Origin: Rhizophlyctis rosea
Taxonomy: Eukaryota > Chytridiomycota > Chytridiomycetes > Rhizophlyctidales > Rhizophlyctidaceae
Length of the DNA stretch: 64,000 nucleotides
Assembly (NCBI GenBank): GCA_027596075.1
Contig: JADGJC010000218.1
Location: 1-64,000, forward strand
Direction: 5' to 3'
Shown: positions 46,203-58,200 of the stretch, one piece after another
How positions within the stretch are numbered: position 1 is the first letter of the stretch
Layout of the letters: every line of letters starts with the position of its first letter
Program-made: the position numbers and the translations under genes
The notes under the pieces: generated by a model
Databases searched by the model: none
What the model was told of the DNA's origin: nothing
The model's input: only the letters and a program-made list of their open reading frames with translations

Positions 46203-49200
46203 AGCGTTGGCATTGAGAGAAATGAAATAGCAGCTGCTGATTGTGTTACAAGTCGGAAGGAGGTGAGAGGCCTTCTGCTGCATGATGTCTTTGGGAAACT
46301 CGAGACCAAGACAGCCAGCCCAGCAGATGTCTTCGAGTTTCTTTCAAAGGCCTTCACATTTTGTTCAGCCACCCACCAGCTTCTACGATTTCAAAAACGT
46401 CCAGGAGTGTTATACGACCTGAAACTCTGCTGACTCCGACCTTCCAGCGGCCATTTTTAGTCATCTTTGCTCATGCGGACCGCGTGCCTCTGAGTGTACG
46501 ATTCGGAGTCGGCCTAAAGGTTCAGCTTTGCAATAAGCTCCTTCGATCCAAAAGAAATCAAAGCACATCCCATCATTGGAACGATGGAGGCTAGAGTGGA
46601 GCTTGAATATGCAGTGCAGATCATGCGGGAATCAGGTCGGAATGTCCAGGCCCGTTGAGGGAGACTTTCCAGCTGATGGTCTGACAGAGTTTCGAACTTT
46701 CGTGGTGCGTTGTGTCACAGTTGCCAGTCGATATGTTTCACAAAGAGCCGGTGGCGTCGGAGGTCGGAGGTGGGCTTTCATGGCGATCCACTCGAGACCT
46801 CTTTCGTGTCAACATCGTGTGCAGAGCTGGCATTGATGGAGCAGAGACATTGTGCGGTCAAAAGTTCTTCAGGATTTGCCCCATCGCATTGAGGCCGAAG
46901 CGTTGGTGGACTGAGATTGTGGAGGAGTCTTCAGGCTGCTGTTCTTGAAGTTCATCAATCCACCGAAGAAGGGGACATGAAGTTACATGAGTGCATGCCT
47001 CCCAAGCCTGCTAGGTCGTTCTTCATGATTGCATGTATCGGGTGAGCATCCATGCCAGAGTCACGTGTGCTTCTGACGTTGAGTAGCGCCAACGTCTCTA
47101 AGCATGAAGTATTAATCACCACTTTCAACTTGATATTCGCGACAATGATGAATGTTTCTGCGACTCCGTCTGTATGACTATCTAGACATCGTCAGGGGCG
47201 TGCCACGCACAAATTCGATTCATCGGCATGCGGTGCAGGGGATGGGGCAGGATGGGAGGCATGTTGAAATGTGCGCGACTCGCCTGCTTGTTTACACCGC
47301 GTTTGATCGTATCACTGATAACTTAAAGTTGCAAATGATCTGAATCATTCTCAATTCATACTTCATAAGGTACCGGTAAACTGACAAACTACATTGAGTC
47401 TCAAAAAGGACGAAAAACAAATTAACATGCCTGAACGCATGATTGATGCGCTATCATTCAAATGACGCCACGGCCGACCATGCAAGCCTTCGGCTATGTC
47501 ACCGAAAGGCTGCAGCCGGAACTGGCTCGGGAATATTCTGCATACTCAAAGAAGGCAGAAGAAGTATTGTTTCAATCACTCCCACGCGATGCTGAGTACG
47601 GATTTTGCCATGTCAGATCATAATAAGTGACAAATGTCATCGGTAATCCTAACATGCTCCTGCTTCCTTTTGAATGCTGGATCAAAATCCGTCGCTCTTT
47701 CAGTAGGCGTCGAATGCAGCTGCATTGCAACTGTTTTTGCTTGTCCCTATACTGCGTTGAAATATTTTGTAAAATACCGCGAGCCATCAAAAAGAAGATA
47801 ACAGCATTCGTAGACTCCCGCTTACAGTATGAAGTGCCACGAATGAATTCCCGCACTGTCGCCCTCGTCACGCTCTGCAGGATGCATATATTGTCTGCTT
47901 TTCTTTTTTTTCCCTACAAAGTGGACAATGGCAAAGAAGATGATAGAAATTATTTGGTTGATCGCATTGAATGGCGCAAGCATATACTGGCTGTGACTCG
48001 GAGTCGCTGTGGATACGGAACAATGGGCGATGACTTTTTGGAGCAACATCGCAATTTGGCGGCACGTTTTATGTGAAACGAACCGAAGTGATCATGCTGT
48101 GCATACCCGTATGCTGAGGAGCTTTGATCAACGCCCACCAAAAGCAGGATGAAATGTCCACCTGAAAAACGCTCTACTTCAGTTGAAATGCTGAATCTAC
48201 ACCTCAAAGCCAGCAAGCAAATTATAATGGTGGCCGTGTGTAGTCATCGGGAACTGGGTATCTGGCAAGTGACCCAAGTCCCTTGGTCCCTCTACACTCT
48301 GGAATTCACGGACACCTGCATTTTTTTCCTCCTTGAACCGTCCAAAGGCATGTATTACATTATTGCAAAATGGAATGCAGCAACAGCAAAACAAGATTGG
48401 AGGAGCAAACCAACCGTGCTTAATCTGCTTGATGAGGCTGTACGGATCGATTGATCATACCACAATACCCGATGATTATCTTGAACGACTTGGCGAGAAA
48501 GAACAATGGCATGTACGAAATAGCTGACAAAATAGCAATTGGCATACGGAGAGAGAAGGTAGAACCTGTCACCGCCCCCACCGTGCGTCCTCATCCACAC
48601 CATCCTCATAATCCAACTGGACAACTGCCCAAACCAGGCGTCTCGCTGAATTCCTCAACAGTCACGTGTCGTGGCGGAACGTGCCCATAATCTTGGTACG
48701 CTGTCACCACACTCCTGGCTACTTCTTCCTCAAAGTGCGTCAAACAAAAAAGAAGTCTGACGGTGCAAACTTCCAAGAAGAATCATTTTCCTTCTTGTAG
48801 CTGCGCCCAACTGATGCCCCAAATCCCCTCGAGGCCGACACTGCCTTATTCGTGATGGCATTTCTTTTTTGTTACCGTTCCATTTGCGCCGACGTCCGTT
48901 GATACGCTTTCCGGCATTGCATTGCAGTAATTAATGTAGAAAAACGTAAGTTCTTGATATCTGCCGTTGTATGGATGTGGGAACTGCGGCGCAAGTTCAT
49001 ACCTTTCTTGATTCATTGGCTTAACGCCTACTCTCACAATCCCACTCAAGCCAATCGGTGTTCAATCTACTCATTGTCAAACAACACCGCAGCGCAGAAA
49101 GAAAGCAGAATTCATGAACTCTTGATGTTGAGGGGTGACTTCTTAAAAAAACCGGAAAACTCTCAATTGGGTTGTCCCAGACGATTTGCTGAGCACATTT

Positions 49201-50893
49201 TGATGTAGTGTGTCACTTGGGTCAAGTCTCGTTATGATGTATGGTGCCGCGGGTGAGCCGACATTATTGAGGGCACCTAATTTTTGAGGAATGATGCTGG
49301 ATGGATGTGAGAGCGATGTTGTCGTTCATTTGATAGTTTTGAGCCGATGGGTGGTTCGCAAGATACCTCATTTTTTCTACGTGGGATTCATAGGAGTGAT
49401 AAGCGTTGTTCTCGCCATATGCGTCTAAGGCAATCCGAACTCGCAACCGAGCATGGTTGTGAACACATAATTTGTGGAGACATTGTCATGGAGGACGAGA
49501 TCTGAGACTTTCATTATAATGATGGCTGGGTGGTTCTTCCTTTTTAAGCATGTCCAGCCTAAAGCCATCATAGTCATCATGCCTTGACCGATTTCCCCCA
49601 CCAGTTTTCAGCATAGCATATGCTTGTAGCCCTAGATGAAAAGTGGGAAATACATGTGATACGACCAGCCTACACCAAACTTATGTATGAATGATACTTT
49701 TAGCAAAAGCTTATAGCAACTCTTTTTTCGGGTCTTCAGTCCCGAGTCATACACCCAACCGTCAGCGGAACATTCGCATAGTTATACTCCTCCCGCCACT
49801 GCAAAGTTTGTCCGGTCTTCAGAAGTGGAGGCGAAAACGAAGAACGGATGCATACAGCGGACATTGAATTGGTTGGTGAGGAGGTCCCCATCATTCTGCA
49901 TTATTCAATTTGTTGACACCTCCGTGGCCATCCTGTCATCAGCAAGTGTCAAAAAACCATCATCGGGGAAAGAGAAAAGGCAAAACTGGATACAAAGATG
50001 GTGGATGGCTGAGACTGCATTCGAGGAACGTTACCAGAAACTCTTGGATGTTGGACGGGAAATCTACCCGGGAAGTGTCCTCATGTGTTTTGGAGCCGAT
50101 GAATGGGATGTTGGATGAGGAAAGAGTCAAAGACGGAAGAGTAAAAATACGATGATGACCGGTCATGTTTACGTTCGAGCTGCACCCGACTGACCCATGG
50201 ATACAGCACTTGGCAAGCAGTGGCAACGTGATGAAGAAAGCAAAAGTGGAACGACACGAAAGCGCCACAAAGGTATGGGTGGGCAAATGATATGGTGATC
50301 GTTTTGTTGAAGAGTGCAAAGAGGGTGGTGGATTAGATTGTGGAGCAGCCAAGTGAAGGGTGGGTGGAGCTTCCGACCCGTCGGCCAACCACGGTCCGCT
50401 GCGTCTGCTGCACCTGGCCCTCTCCTTCTCAGCTTCGGAATCCCTCAACTCCCTTCCCTACCAAACGTTGGACATTGAAAGTGTACCTCCCCGTCCCCGT
50501 CTCTCTCCCTCCAACATACCCCCCTTCCAAGGATGGAGGACCTCACCCTCCTCCCGCAGGTCGGCATGAACCGTCACGGCGGGCCGAGGAGGTACACGCC
50601 TCCTTCACTGGTGAGCTTGTGATGGGGGGGTGAGGAGGTACTCTTGGTGCCTCGTGCGAAGTCTATTCATAACAAAGGCATTCATTATACAGTGGCGTAG
50701 ATACTATAGGGGGTATCCTCACATATATAGTGGCAGAGTTACCCTTCCCCTGCTTGCTATCCCCACTTGAGGGTGAATGCACTACATGGATGTACATAGA
50801 TTCGTGGGAATCTCTTTCACAACTTAACCTAAACACGATTCCCTAAACCCCATTCAGCCCGCTTCCCACACATAACAGAACACACACATAACA
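46203..50893. other. 4.7-kb gene-poor block
   Basis: No supported gene. Frames reach about 150 codons (47627-48076, plus) but have no motif and overlap equally long antisense frames. From 50.35 to 50.65 kb the sequence turns pyrimidine- and GC-rich with local inverted repeats (for example GGAGG / CCTCC around 50588-50603). The zinc-transporter promoter lies at the right end. Confidence 0.4.
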
Positions 50894-52890
50894 ATGCCAG
50901 CACTAAGTAAAACCACCCGCCTGATCCTTCTAGGAGTGATGCTCGGCTGCTTCATGGTCGCTGAACTTGTCTTTGGTTACATTTCGAATTCCTTGGCACT
51001 GATTGCAGATAGTTTTCATATGGTGCGGAATGACTTGTTGCTTGTCAATGACCGCCTCGTAAGGGAAATACTGACTTGCTCCGGAATACTTCTTGACTGT
51101 AGCTATCAGACGTGTTGTCCGTCATAGTCGGGTGGTACGCAATTCGGGTATGTGTTTGCACTTCGTTATGAAGAGTGGTGTTTGTTTACAACGCGCTCAT
51201 ATTCCCACGCTTATCACGCACAGCTAGCATCCCGCTCCACAACCCCATCAAGTAAATACACATACGGATGGCAACGCGCAGAGATCCTCGGTGCTCTCGT
51301 GAACGGCGTGTTTTTGTTGGCATTGACGTTTATTATTTTGGTGGAGGCCTTGCAGAGGTTCGCTCAGCCCGCTGGTGAGTTGTGGGAGTAACTTAGTATG
51401 TCGTGGTTGATTGCCGCCTTTGTTTGCTGATGTTTGTTTCTGATGACTTTGATTATGCAGAGGTCGAGAATCCCTGGATGGTGCTGTATGTTGGTATTGG
51501 AGGGTTGGTCATCAATATTGTGGGGTTGGTCATGTTTCATGGTGAGTTGAATGGAGTGTATTTCTGGAGTGGGTGGGTGGGCAGGTGCGTGGGTGGGCAG
51601 GTGCGTGGGTGGGCAGGTGAGCGAAGCCAGCGGAGGCAGTGCGCATAGTTTGGCGCGAAGCGACCTGGAGCATCGGCGGGGGACCTGGTGGCGATGTGGG
51701 TGGGGTGGAGAGGTGGGGAGGAAGGCTAGCGAAGCTGGTGGAGGCGTGCGTGGAGTGCACAGTTTGGCACGGAGTGCCTGGGGTATGGCCATCGGAGCTG
51801 GTGGAGCAATGAGCGAAGCGATATTGTGGCCTGCGAAGCTGGTTAGGCGTGAGGAGAAGGAGAGGGGCAGGGGGGAGTAATGAGAAAACGGCGTAGGGAG
51901 GCGAGGGAGGGCAGGGGGGAGGGCGAAAAGGGTTGAGATGAACAGTGCACGTCGACATGACAAAACTTCAACTCAAACACCCATAACTTCACAGAACACG
52001 GCCACAGCCACTCCCACGGCCACTCCCATTCACAAAAAGCCGACTCCCACTCCCACTCCCATTCCGACTCCCACTCGCACAACACACACCACACCTCACG
52101 TATCACCCACCCCTCCTCCTCCTCAATAATAGACGAAATCCCCGTCCTCCCCCTCGAACAACGCGTCATGATCACCAACGACGCCTCTCAAACCCCTCCC
52201 ACCTCCCCACCCACAACAACTCAATCATCTACCCACTCCCACTCCCACTCCCTAAACATGCGCGGCGTCTTCCTCCACGTCCTAGGCGACGCCCTCGGCT
52301 CCCTAGGCGTCATCATCTCCGCTCTTTTCCTCATTTTTGTGCCCAACCACCCGCATTGGACACTGTACGTCGATCCGTTGTGTTCCGTCGTGATTGCTAT
52401 CATTATTTTGTCGAGTACGATACCACTTGTACGGAGCGCGGGATATATTTTGCTTCAGGGTGTGCCGCTTGGTGTTGAGGTTGAGAGGTTGAGAGAGGAT
52501 TTGGGACGTGTTAGGGGTGTGAAGGGTATACACGAACTTCACGTATGGCAGCTGTCGGAACGTAAGACAGTCTGCACAGTCCACGTTCTGGTAGACCAAT
52601 CGTACCACCCTCACCACGATACGGCTGAAGACTGTCGTGGTGACTATATGCGTGTTCTAGACGAGGTTAAGGGTGTGCTGCATTCTTATGGGATACATAG
52701 TAGTACGGTGCAGCCGGAGTTTGATGGGGATGGGAAGGTGGGGAGGGAGGTAGGGGTTGTGGTAGAGGAGGGGGAAGACGGGGAGGGAAGGGGAGATGTG
52801 ATTTTGGAGGGTGTTGATGAGAGGACTTGTTTGTTGCCTTGTGGGGAGGAGGGTGTGTGTGAAGGGGGGAGTTGTTGTCCGGTTAAGTGA
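50894..52890 (+). CDS. CDF-family zinc transporter, Zrc1/Cot1-like
   Basis: Cation diffusion facilitators exchange cytosolic Zn2+ (or Co2+) for protons, in yeast at the vacuole. Five exons: 50894-51022, 51103-51147, 51224-51374, 51461-51541 and 51995-52890, all GT-AG and in phase; 433 residues. Six membrane segments are visible. The metal-site pairs are intact: ADSFHMLSDVLS in TM2 and LHVLGDALGS in TM5. KYTYGWQRAEILGALVNGVFL is the family hallmark after TM2. Between TM4 and TM5 is a His loop (EHGHSHSHGHSHS, DSHSHSHSDSHSHN, STHSHSHS). A cytoplasmic domain (VKGIHELHVWQLSERKTVC, GIHSSTVQPEF) follows, and the tail ends in Cys-rich GGSCCPVK. The fourth intron (51542-51994, 453 bp) is several times longer than the others and carries repeats. 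Confidence 0.93.
51573..51620. repeat. Three tandem 16-bp repeats inside the long zinc-transporter intron
   Basis: GTGGGTGGGCAGGTGC in three copies (the last ends in A). Further right in the same intron a diverged segment of about 100 bp with GCGAAGCTGG-like words recurs (about 51620-51720 and 51728-51845). Confidence 0.85.
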
Positions 52891-54275
52891 GGGATTATGA
52901 GTGTTAGTTTGATGTGTATATGTTACTGTTGTTAGGTTGTATGTCTTGTACATGAGATTTCTCCTTAATTGGTTTGTCCTTAATGTTTATTGAGCAGATA
53001 ATTTTCCCTTTCCGTTTGGGTGAGGAAATTGTTGTAGACTTTGGTGGTCGAGTGCGTGGAAATGCGGGGAAAGGGCCACTTTGTACTGTTGTTGGAACTT
53101 GATGTCGTACACCTCATCGATTAGGGAAGGGTGAGACGTAGATCACCTGGCGCGTTTGCGTTATTTTTTTCGTTGATGGTAGATGGCCACCCTTCTGGTG
53201 GACCGACAACAAAAAGTATCCAACACTTACCAAAAGACGGACTGAACCTCTGGCGCTTGAGATGGACGCCCAATCTTTGACCCATGAGAGGATGATCAGA
53301 TGGACTCTTTCGCAGATATTTTCACCACACGCTGTTCGGTCACCAATAATTGTAGCATTGCGGCGTGGTAGGTGGTGTTAAGACCTGATGAGTGGGCTAT
53401 GCTTTTTTATGGGGGCAGGCCTTGCTTCGCATCTGCATCGATTCCGTAGAACACTTAGAACTTGCCGCGGAACTTATGCCCTATCACTCCTTGTTACCAA
53501 ATGGTGTGCGGTCGAACATGGGGTAAATCACCCTTACAACTCATGCCTTGTTTTTTTGGGGCATTCGACAGACATGCCTGACTTGCCGAAGTGTGAGGCG
53601 TGATGGCTCAATGACATTGACGATTGGTGCCTTGATAGATCTAGTCATAGTGTCTTTGGTCTCCCATAATGGGTCACAACGAAGGCAAAAAGAATATCAG
53701 CGACAGGAAGACCCCAAACTGCTGATGTAGCAGCGATGCAACCATGAGCATTGAATCAATGCTCATCGATTCGTTTTCATTTCCTGAGATCGGATACATT
53801 TAGTTCACTTCATAAAGGTAGGTTCATCCACATTCTTTGACAATTCAACAGCGGATTTTTGAGTCATGGGGTCAAAAGCGGATTCTGATTTGTGAACTTT
53901 GAATCAACAGACAACTCGGTAGGCTTCTCGAATGCCCCCGCTTTACTAGAACGGTAGCAGTTGGCCGATCTGCTCTACTGGGGACGGGCATCCTTCCCAC
54001 ACTTGGATGGAAATTTAGCAGAATCATGCGCCGAGTATCGCTGATCGATGCTGAAGATGTAATGCGTTCGTTGTCGGGGTTTTGTTTTTGCACTTCCTTG
54101 AATCAACGCAGCTCACTAGACAACTATGAACGAAAACGGGATCCCCCCCGGGATCAGGAGATGCAAATCCATCGATGATGCACAGCGTTTATGAGCGTTT
54201 GAAAATGTGTATGTTTAAGAGTACTTAAGGGAGAATTTTATGTACACGATCTGTTGTGCCGACCCGTTGTTGATT
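52891..54275. other. Intergenic region between convergent zinc-transporter and dehydrogenase genes
   Basis: No supported gene. Contains a near-perfect palindrome at 53744-53766. Confidence 0.45.
53744..53766. repeat. 11-bp palindrome with one central base
   Basis: ATGAGCATTGA, a single A, then TCAATGCTCAT. Too tightly spaced for a normal hairpin loop; as duplex DNA it is a symmetric protein-binding-type site. Confidence 0.9.
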
Positions 54276-55241
54276 TCACAACAACACCACCGTCTTCCAC
54301 AACTCACTATCCACAACCTTCTCCTTCGCAGCCAATATATCTCCTACATCCCAGGCGGCTTCCAAGTATCTGCATTAATGGGTGCCATGACGGCGAGTGA
54401 AGATCAGCACCTATAAACATCCTGGCAAAAGGGGATGTTTCGAAACTCACCTCCCACCAGCCCAATCACACTTCCCACTCCCCAACCAAACCGCAAACCC
54501 ACCCATCACGTCCGGCGTCATGGATAACAGATGATGGTAGGATTCCGGCACGACGTCTCTTGCAAGGTCCGTCATAACTTCCCCCGGATGAACCGCAAAC
54601 GCCACAAGATTATGCGTGCTCCCATGTTCCAATTGCAAGAACTCCGTGAATCGGTTGACGGCGGTTTTGGAGGATTGGTAAGCGTTTAAGCCTGGCGTTG
54701 TGAGACGGGATCCCGCAGAGGAGATGTTGATTATATAGTTTTTTTGTTTGGTGGTGGTGGAGAGGTGGGGTAGGAGGTACCGGGTTGTGAGGTAGATGCC
54801 GTTGACATTTACGTCCCAAGTCTTCTTCCATCCTGCCGGGTCCGTGTCGGCTATCGAGACGGATTTATCTCCATACCCCGCATTATTGACCAACGTAAAC
54901 GGCGTATCCGTGTCGGGGGATGATGCCGCTGCAGTGATGAGGCGTCGGACGTCCCACTCTTTTGTTACGTCGCAGGTTTGCTTGATGACTTTGATGGCCG
55001 GGTTGATGGTGTTGATTTCTTTTTCGAGGGAGTCCAGTTCGGAGGTTGTTCGTGACGCGATGACGATGGTGGCGGCGTTGGCGCGGGCGTAATTTAGTGC
55101 AATGGAGCGTCCTATGCCCCGGCCAGCTCCTGTGATTATGATGGGGCGACCGGATGCTGATTTGTTCAAGCCAGATGATGGGTCGGAAGGGTCGATGAGG
55201 GGGTAGATGTCACGATGTTTCGCGGTGATTAGGGGAGACAT
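54276..55241 (-). CDS. Short-chain dehydrogenase/reductase
   Basis: Two exons, 54451-55241 and 54276-54369, with an 81-bp intron (GTGAGT...TGCAG); 294 residues from ATG 55241. Classical SDR motifs: cofactor loop ITGAGRGIGRSIALNYA, CDVTKEWD, LVNNAGYGD (NNAG), catalytic Ser in INISSAGSR, and YQSSK (Tyr-x3-Lys), followed by VHPGEVMTDLA. IASRTTSELD has Arg-Thr after the second strand, as in NADP(H)-dependent members, so NADPH is the likely cofactor. The C terminus encoded by exon 2 (YLEAAWDVGDILAAKEKV) closes the substrate side. No signal peptide. The substrate is not identifiable; the fungal relatives are general oxidoreductases. Confidence 0.88.
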
Positions 55242-58200
55242 GGTTGGAAGGTTGTTTGGAGTGCTGAAAGAGTGGAAGGGGCGATGGATGGCAAACGGGT
55301 GGGAGTGAGAGCTTTATTGATGTAGAGGAATGGGTGTGTTATGGTTTCAAAGTTTTCGCCGGGAGCTCCTCGGCCATACTTCGGAAGCTGGGAAAATGTA
55401 TTAGGTAAGCGTTTCTACCCAAACCTGATGCATCTATCGCTGATTCGATCAAGCCGCTTTTGATCCTCATGTTGACAGACTACATCTGTGACTGTGGGCA
55501 GACGGAAATGATCCATGCCACTCCACAGATCCGAAGTTTATTGTTCAGAGAGAGGTGATAATGACGTGCTCACGTTTAAAGCGTAAAATATGGACGTGGA
55601 GGTTTCAACGCGACACCCTTCGACAATGTTATGCAGAGCCTTGTACAAATTTTTTGTCGTAGTCAACTGAGTTTGACACTCAATGGGCTGAGAAGTTTTT
55701 CTATTATGCTATGCGCCTCAGTCGATTCCAGATAGATTAATAACAAAAATTAACAAAGCTGATGCCCCACGTTCTGTAGCAATGCAATTCCAATGGTTTC
55801 TGAGAAAGGATTGGGAAACTTCCAACGTTTAAGTCGCAATCAGCCGCACTTCATTCGGGCGTTCTGACATCACCTGCAGACGCTGGGACATATGCTACAC
55901 ATGGAATATATGCAAATTTTTGCAAGCTCTCTCACCATATGGTCAAATGTCCCAAACGTGTTGCGCTTTAGCATTCAGCGTCAGAAACAAGTATCTGCTC
56001 GAGCTTCTCGCTGTTGATGCCATGTGTCGGACTTGGCCCAGCCAGCCAATCAGAACGCTCGGCAACCTGCAACTGCAGGTTGCTGGGTAAGTTCGAGGAG
56101 CCCCATTGGGTCGACCGTGAACCTTTGAACGGATGGTCAACTTTCACCCGTTCCTATCTTCACCCGCTTCCATTTTTGCTGAACTTTTTTGAGCTGGAAT
56201 TGACTTTTGACCAGATGACCCGTGACCGTGAAAAATTAAGTATTGTTGCAGTACGCCTAAAGAAAGGTTATTGCATGCTGGTATATTTGAAGGTCGAGGC
56301 GTTGGTCAGATCAACGGCCACCACAAATGAGCGACTACACAGTATTTGCTTCACTTTTGACTTCTCTCAAGAGTTCTCAAGAGTGAGTGCGTCCCAATAA
56401 AGGTGTCAGGTAAGTGCACAAATCCGAGCGGTCCTTGGAAGTGGGCGAGGGCGGAATGTGAGCTCTCTGCCCAGCTCGTCAGGCTCTGCTTGTTGGTGTG
56501 TTTGTTGCCGGTTGAAGCAGAAAGACAGGGTTGGCGGAAATTATAAACCCAAGACCCACTTTGCATGCATATGCACAAGGTCATCGTTGCTGGTTTGAAG
56601 AAGAAAAGTCAGTCCATGGCGAACACAGAGACCCTACGGTTCTGGGCAAGTAAAGCGCCTTCACTTGCGAATGACGAGCGATTACTCACGAGCGATGACT
56701 CCAACGTGTGATTACAACCAATTTGGGTGTAAACCTTCATGTTGTTAATGACAAAAAGTCATCAGGCGACCGGCGGCCCACGGAGACCATAACTCAGAGG
56801 TTGAATATGTTGCTTCCCGGTCAACGACTGGTCATTTGATCAACAGCTGAATGCAGCTCTCTTGCTGTTGATAATCAATAGCTGCCACTGCGATGTGGAA
56901 CATCGCCAGATCGAGACCTTACATATATCTGCTACAGCTCCTCTCTGTATCAGTCTGAACAAGGTCTTGGACCTATCCAAACTCAATCACTTCGTGCGAG
57001 GCTTTTCCATAAGGTTTGTAGGACATGCCTTTTCCGTTGTAGAATGAGATATGATATGATGTGACGGAACAGACTGGTACAGTTTTGAGAAGTGGAGTCG
57101 TAAGGATCAGACCAAACGTCTTTTCATTGCTTGTGTGAACAAGCGTGACTGCTGACTCCGAAAAGTTCTTCTTTGCAACCATTTGGCGGCACACTGATGA
57201 TTGTTGAAGTCAGCTCAGTCTGTCATGGAATGCTTACCATCTCAGAGGGGTAGAGGACGAGATTTGGAGGTATTGTGACTGTGAATGATGGTGCAACAGG
57301 CCCGGAAGGTGTACAGGCAAGTATCTAGTAGGTTAAGGGTTATTGTTGACAGATGGTAGAAATAAGTTCCAATCGGACAGGCGGGAACCATATATGATAC
57401 CGTGTGGGCGCTCAGATGGGCATCATACATATGCCTCCCTGCCGATTCTGATAAGTGGTCCGGCGTGTAAAAAGCATGAACCCTTGATGAACCCTTGATT
57501 TGCATAAGAAGGATGGGTGATTCTCAAAGCGATGTTCTGCCAACAACCAGACTCGGAAGTACACAGGGCCGATTGGGAAGCTCACTATGGATGAACTTAA
57601 TTTCGAAAATAGACGAATCTTCTTTGAAGACACAACATCAAAGGAATGGAAAGTCGATCGTAGAGTCCTTGCGCGGTGACGCGCGACCCATGCTGCGTAT
57701 GCGCCGCAGGCAGTCTTCATTTTTGCCTTTCGACAGCCAACATGGTTTGATGATGTATGTATCACAGTGGGAAGCAAACAAGACCATCGAAACGGAAAAT
57801 CATCAGTCATATGCACAAATGCTGTCACTGGCACGGAATCACCGGGGATGATACTGGTGATCGACCATCCACTACGCAGAAATCGGTCGTGAATGCAACT
57901 ATTTGATTATCACGTGAGGTGGAGTTTGCAGAACGTTTAGTGCAAGGGGATCATCGATCGCAGGTTCAATCGATTAATAGTTTCAAAGGTCCACACTCCT
58001 TTTTGTTTTACGAATAAACTCGTATCTGACAAACTCGCGGGAACAGTATAACATATCTGGCAGATGCCTCGCTGTTATAGTCCCGGAATTCACGACAAAC
58101 TCCAACGATTGGGGCCTCATACCTTACTGCATGGTGTCAGTTCACAATTTGACACAAAAAAGAGGAGTCATCATCTGTGAGGACAACGTACTGTGGCAGG

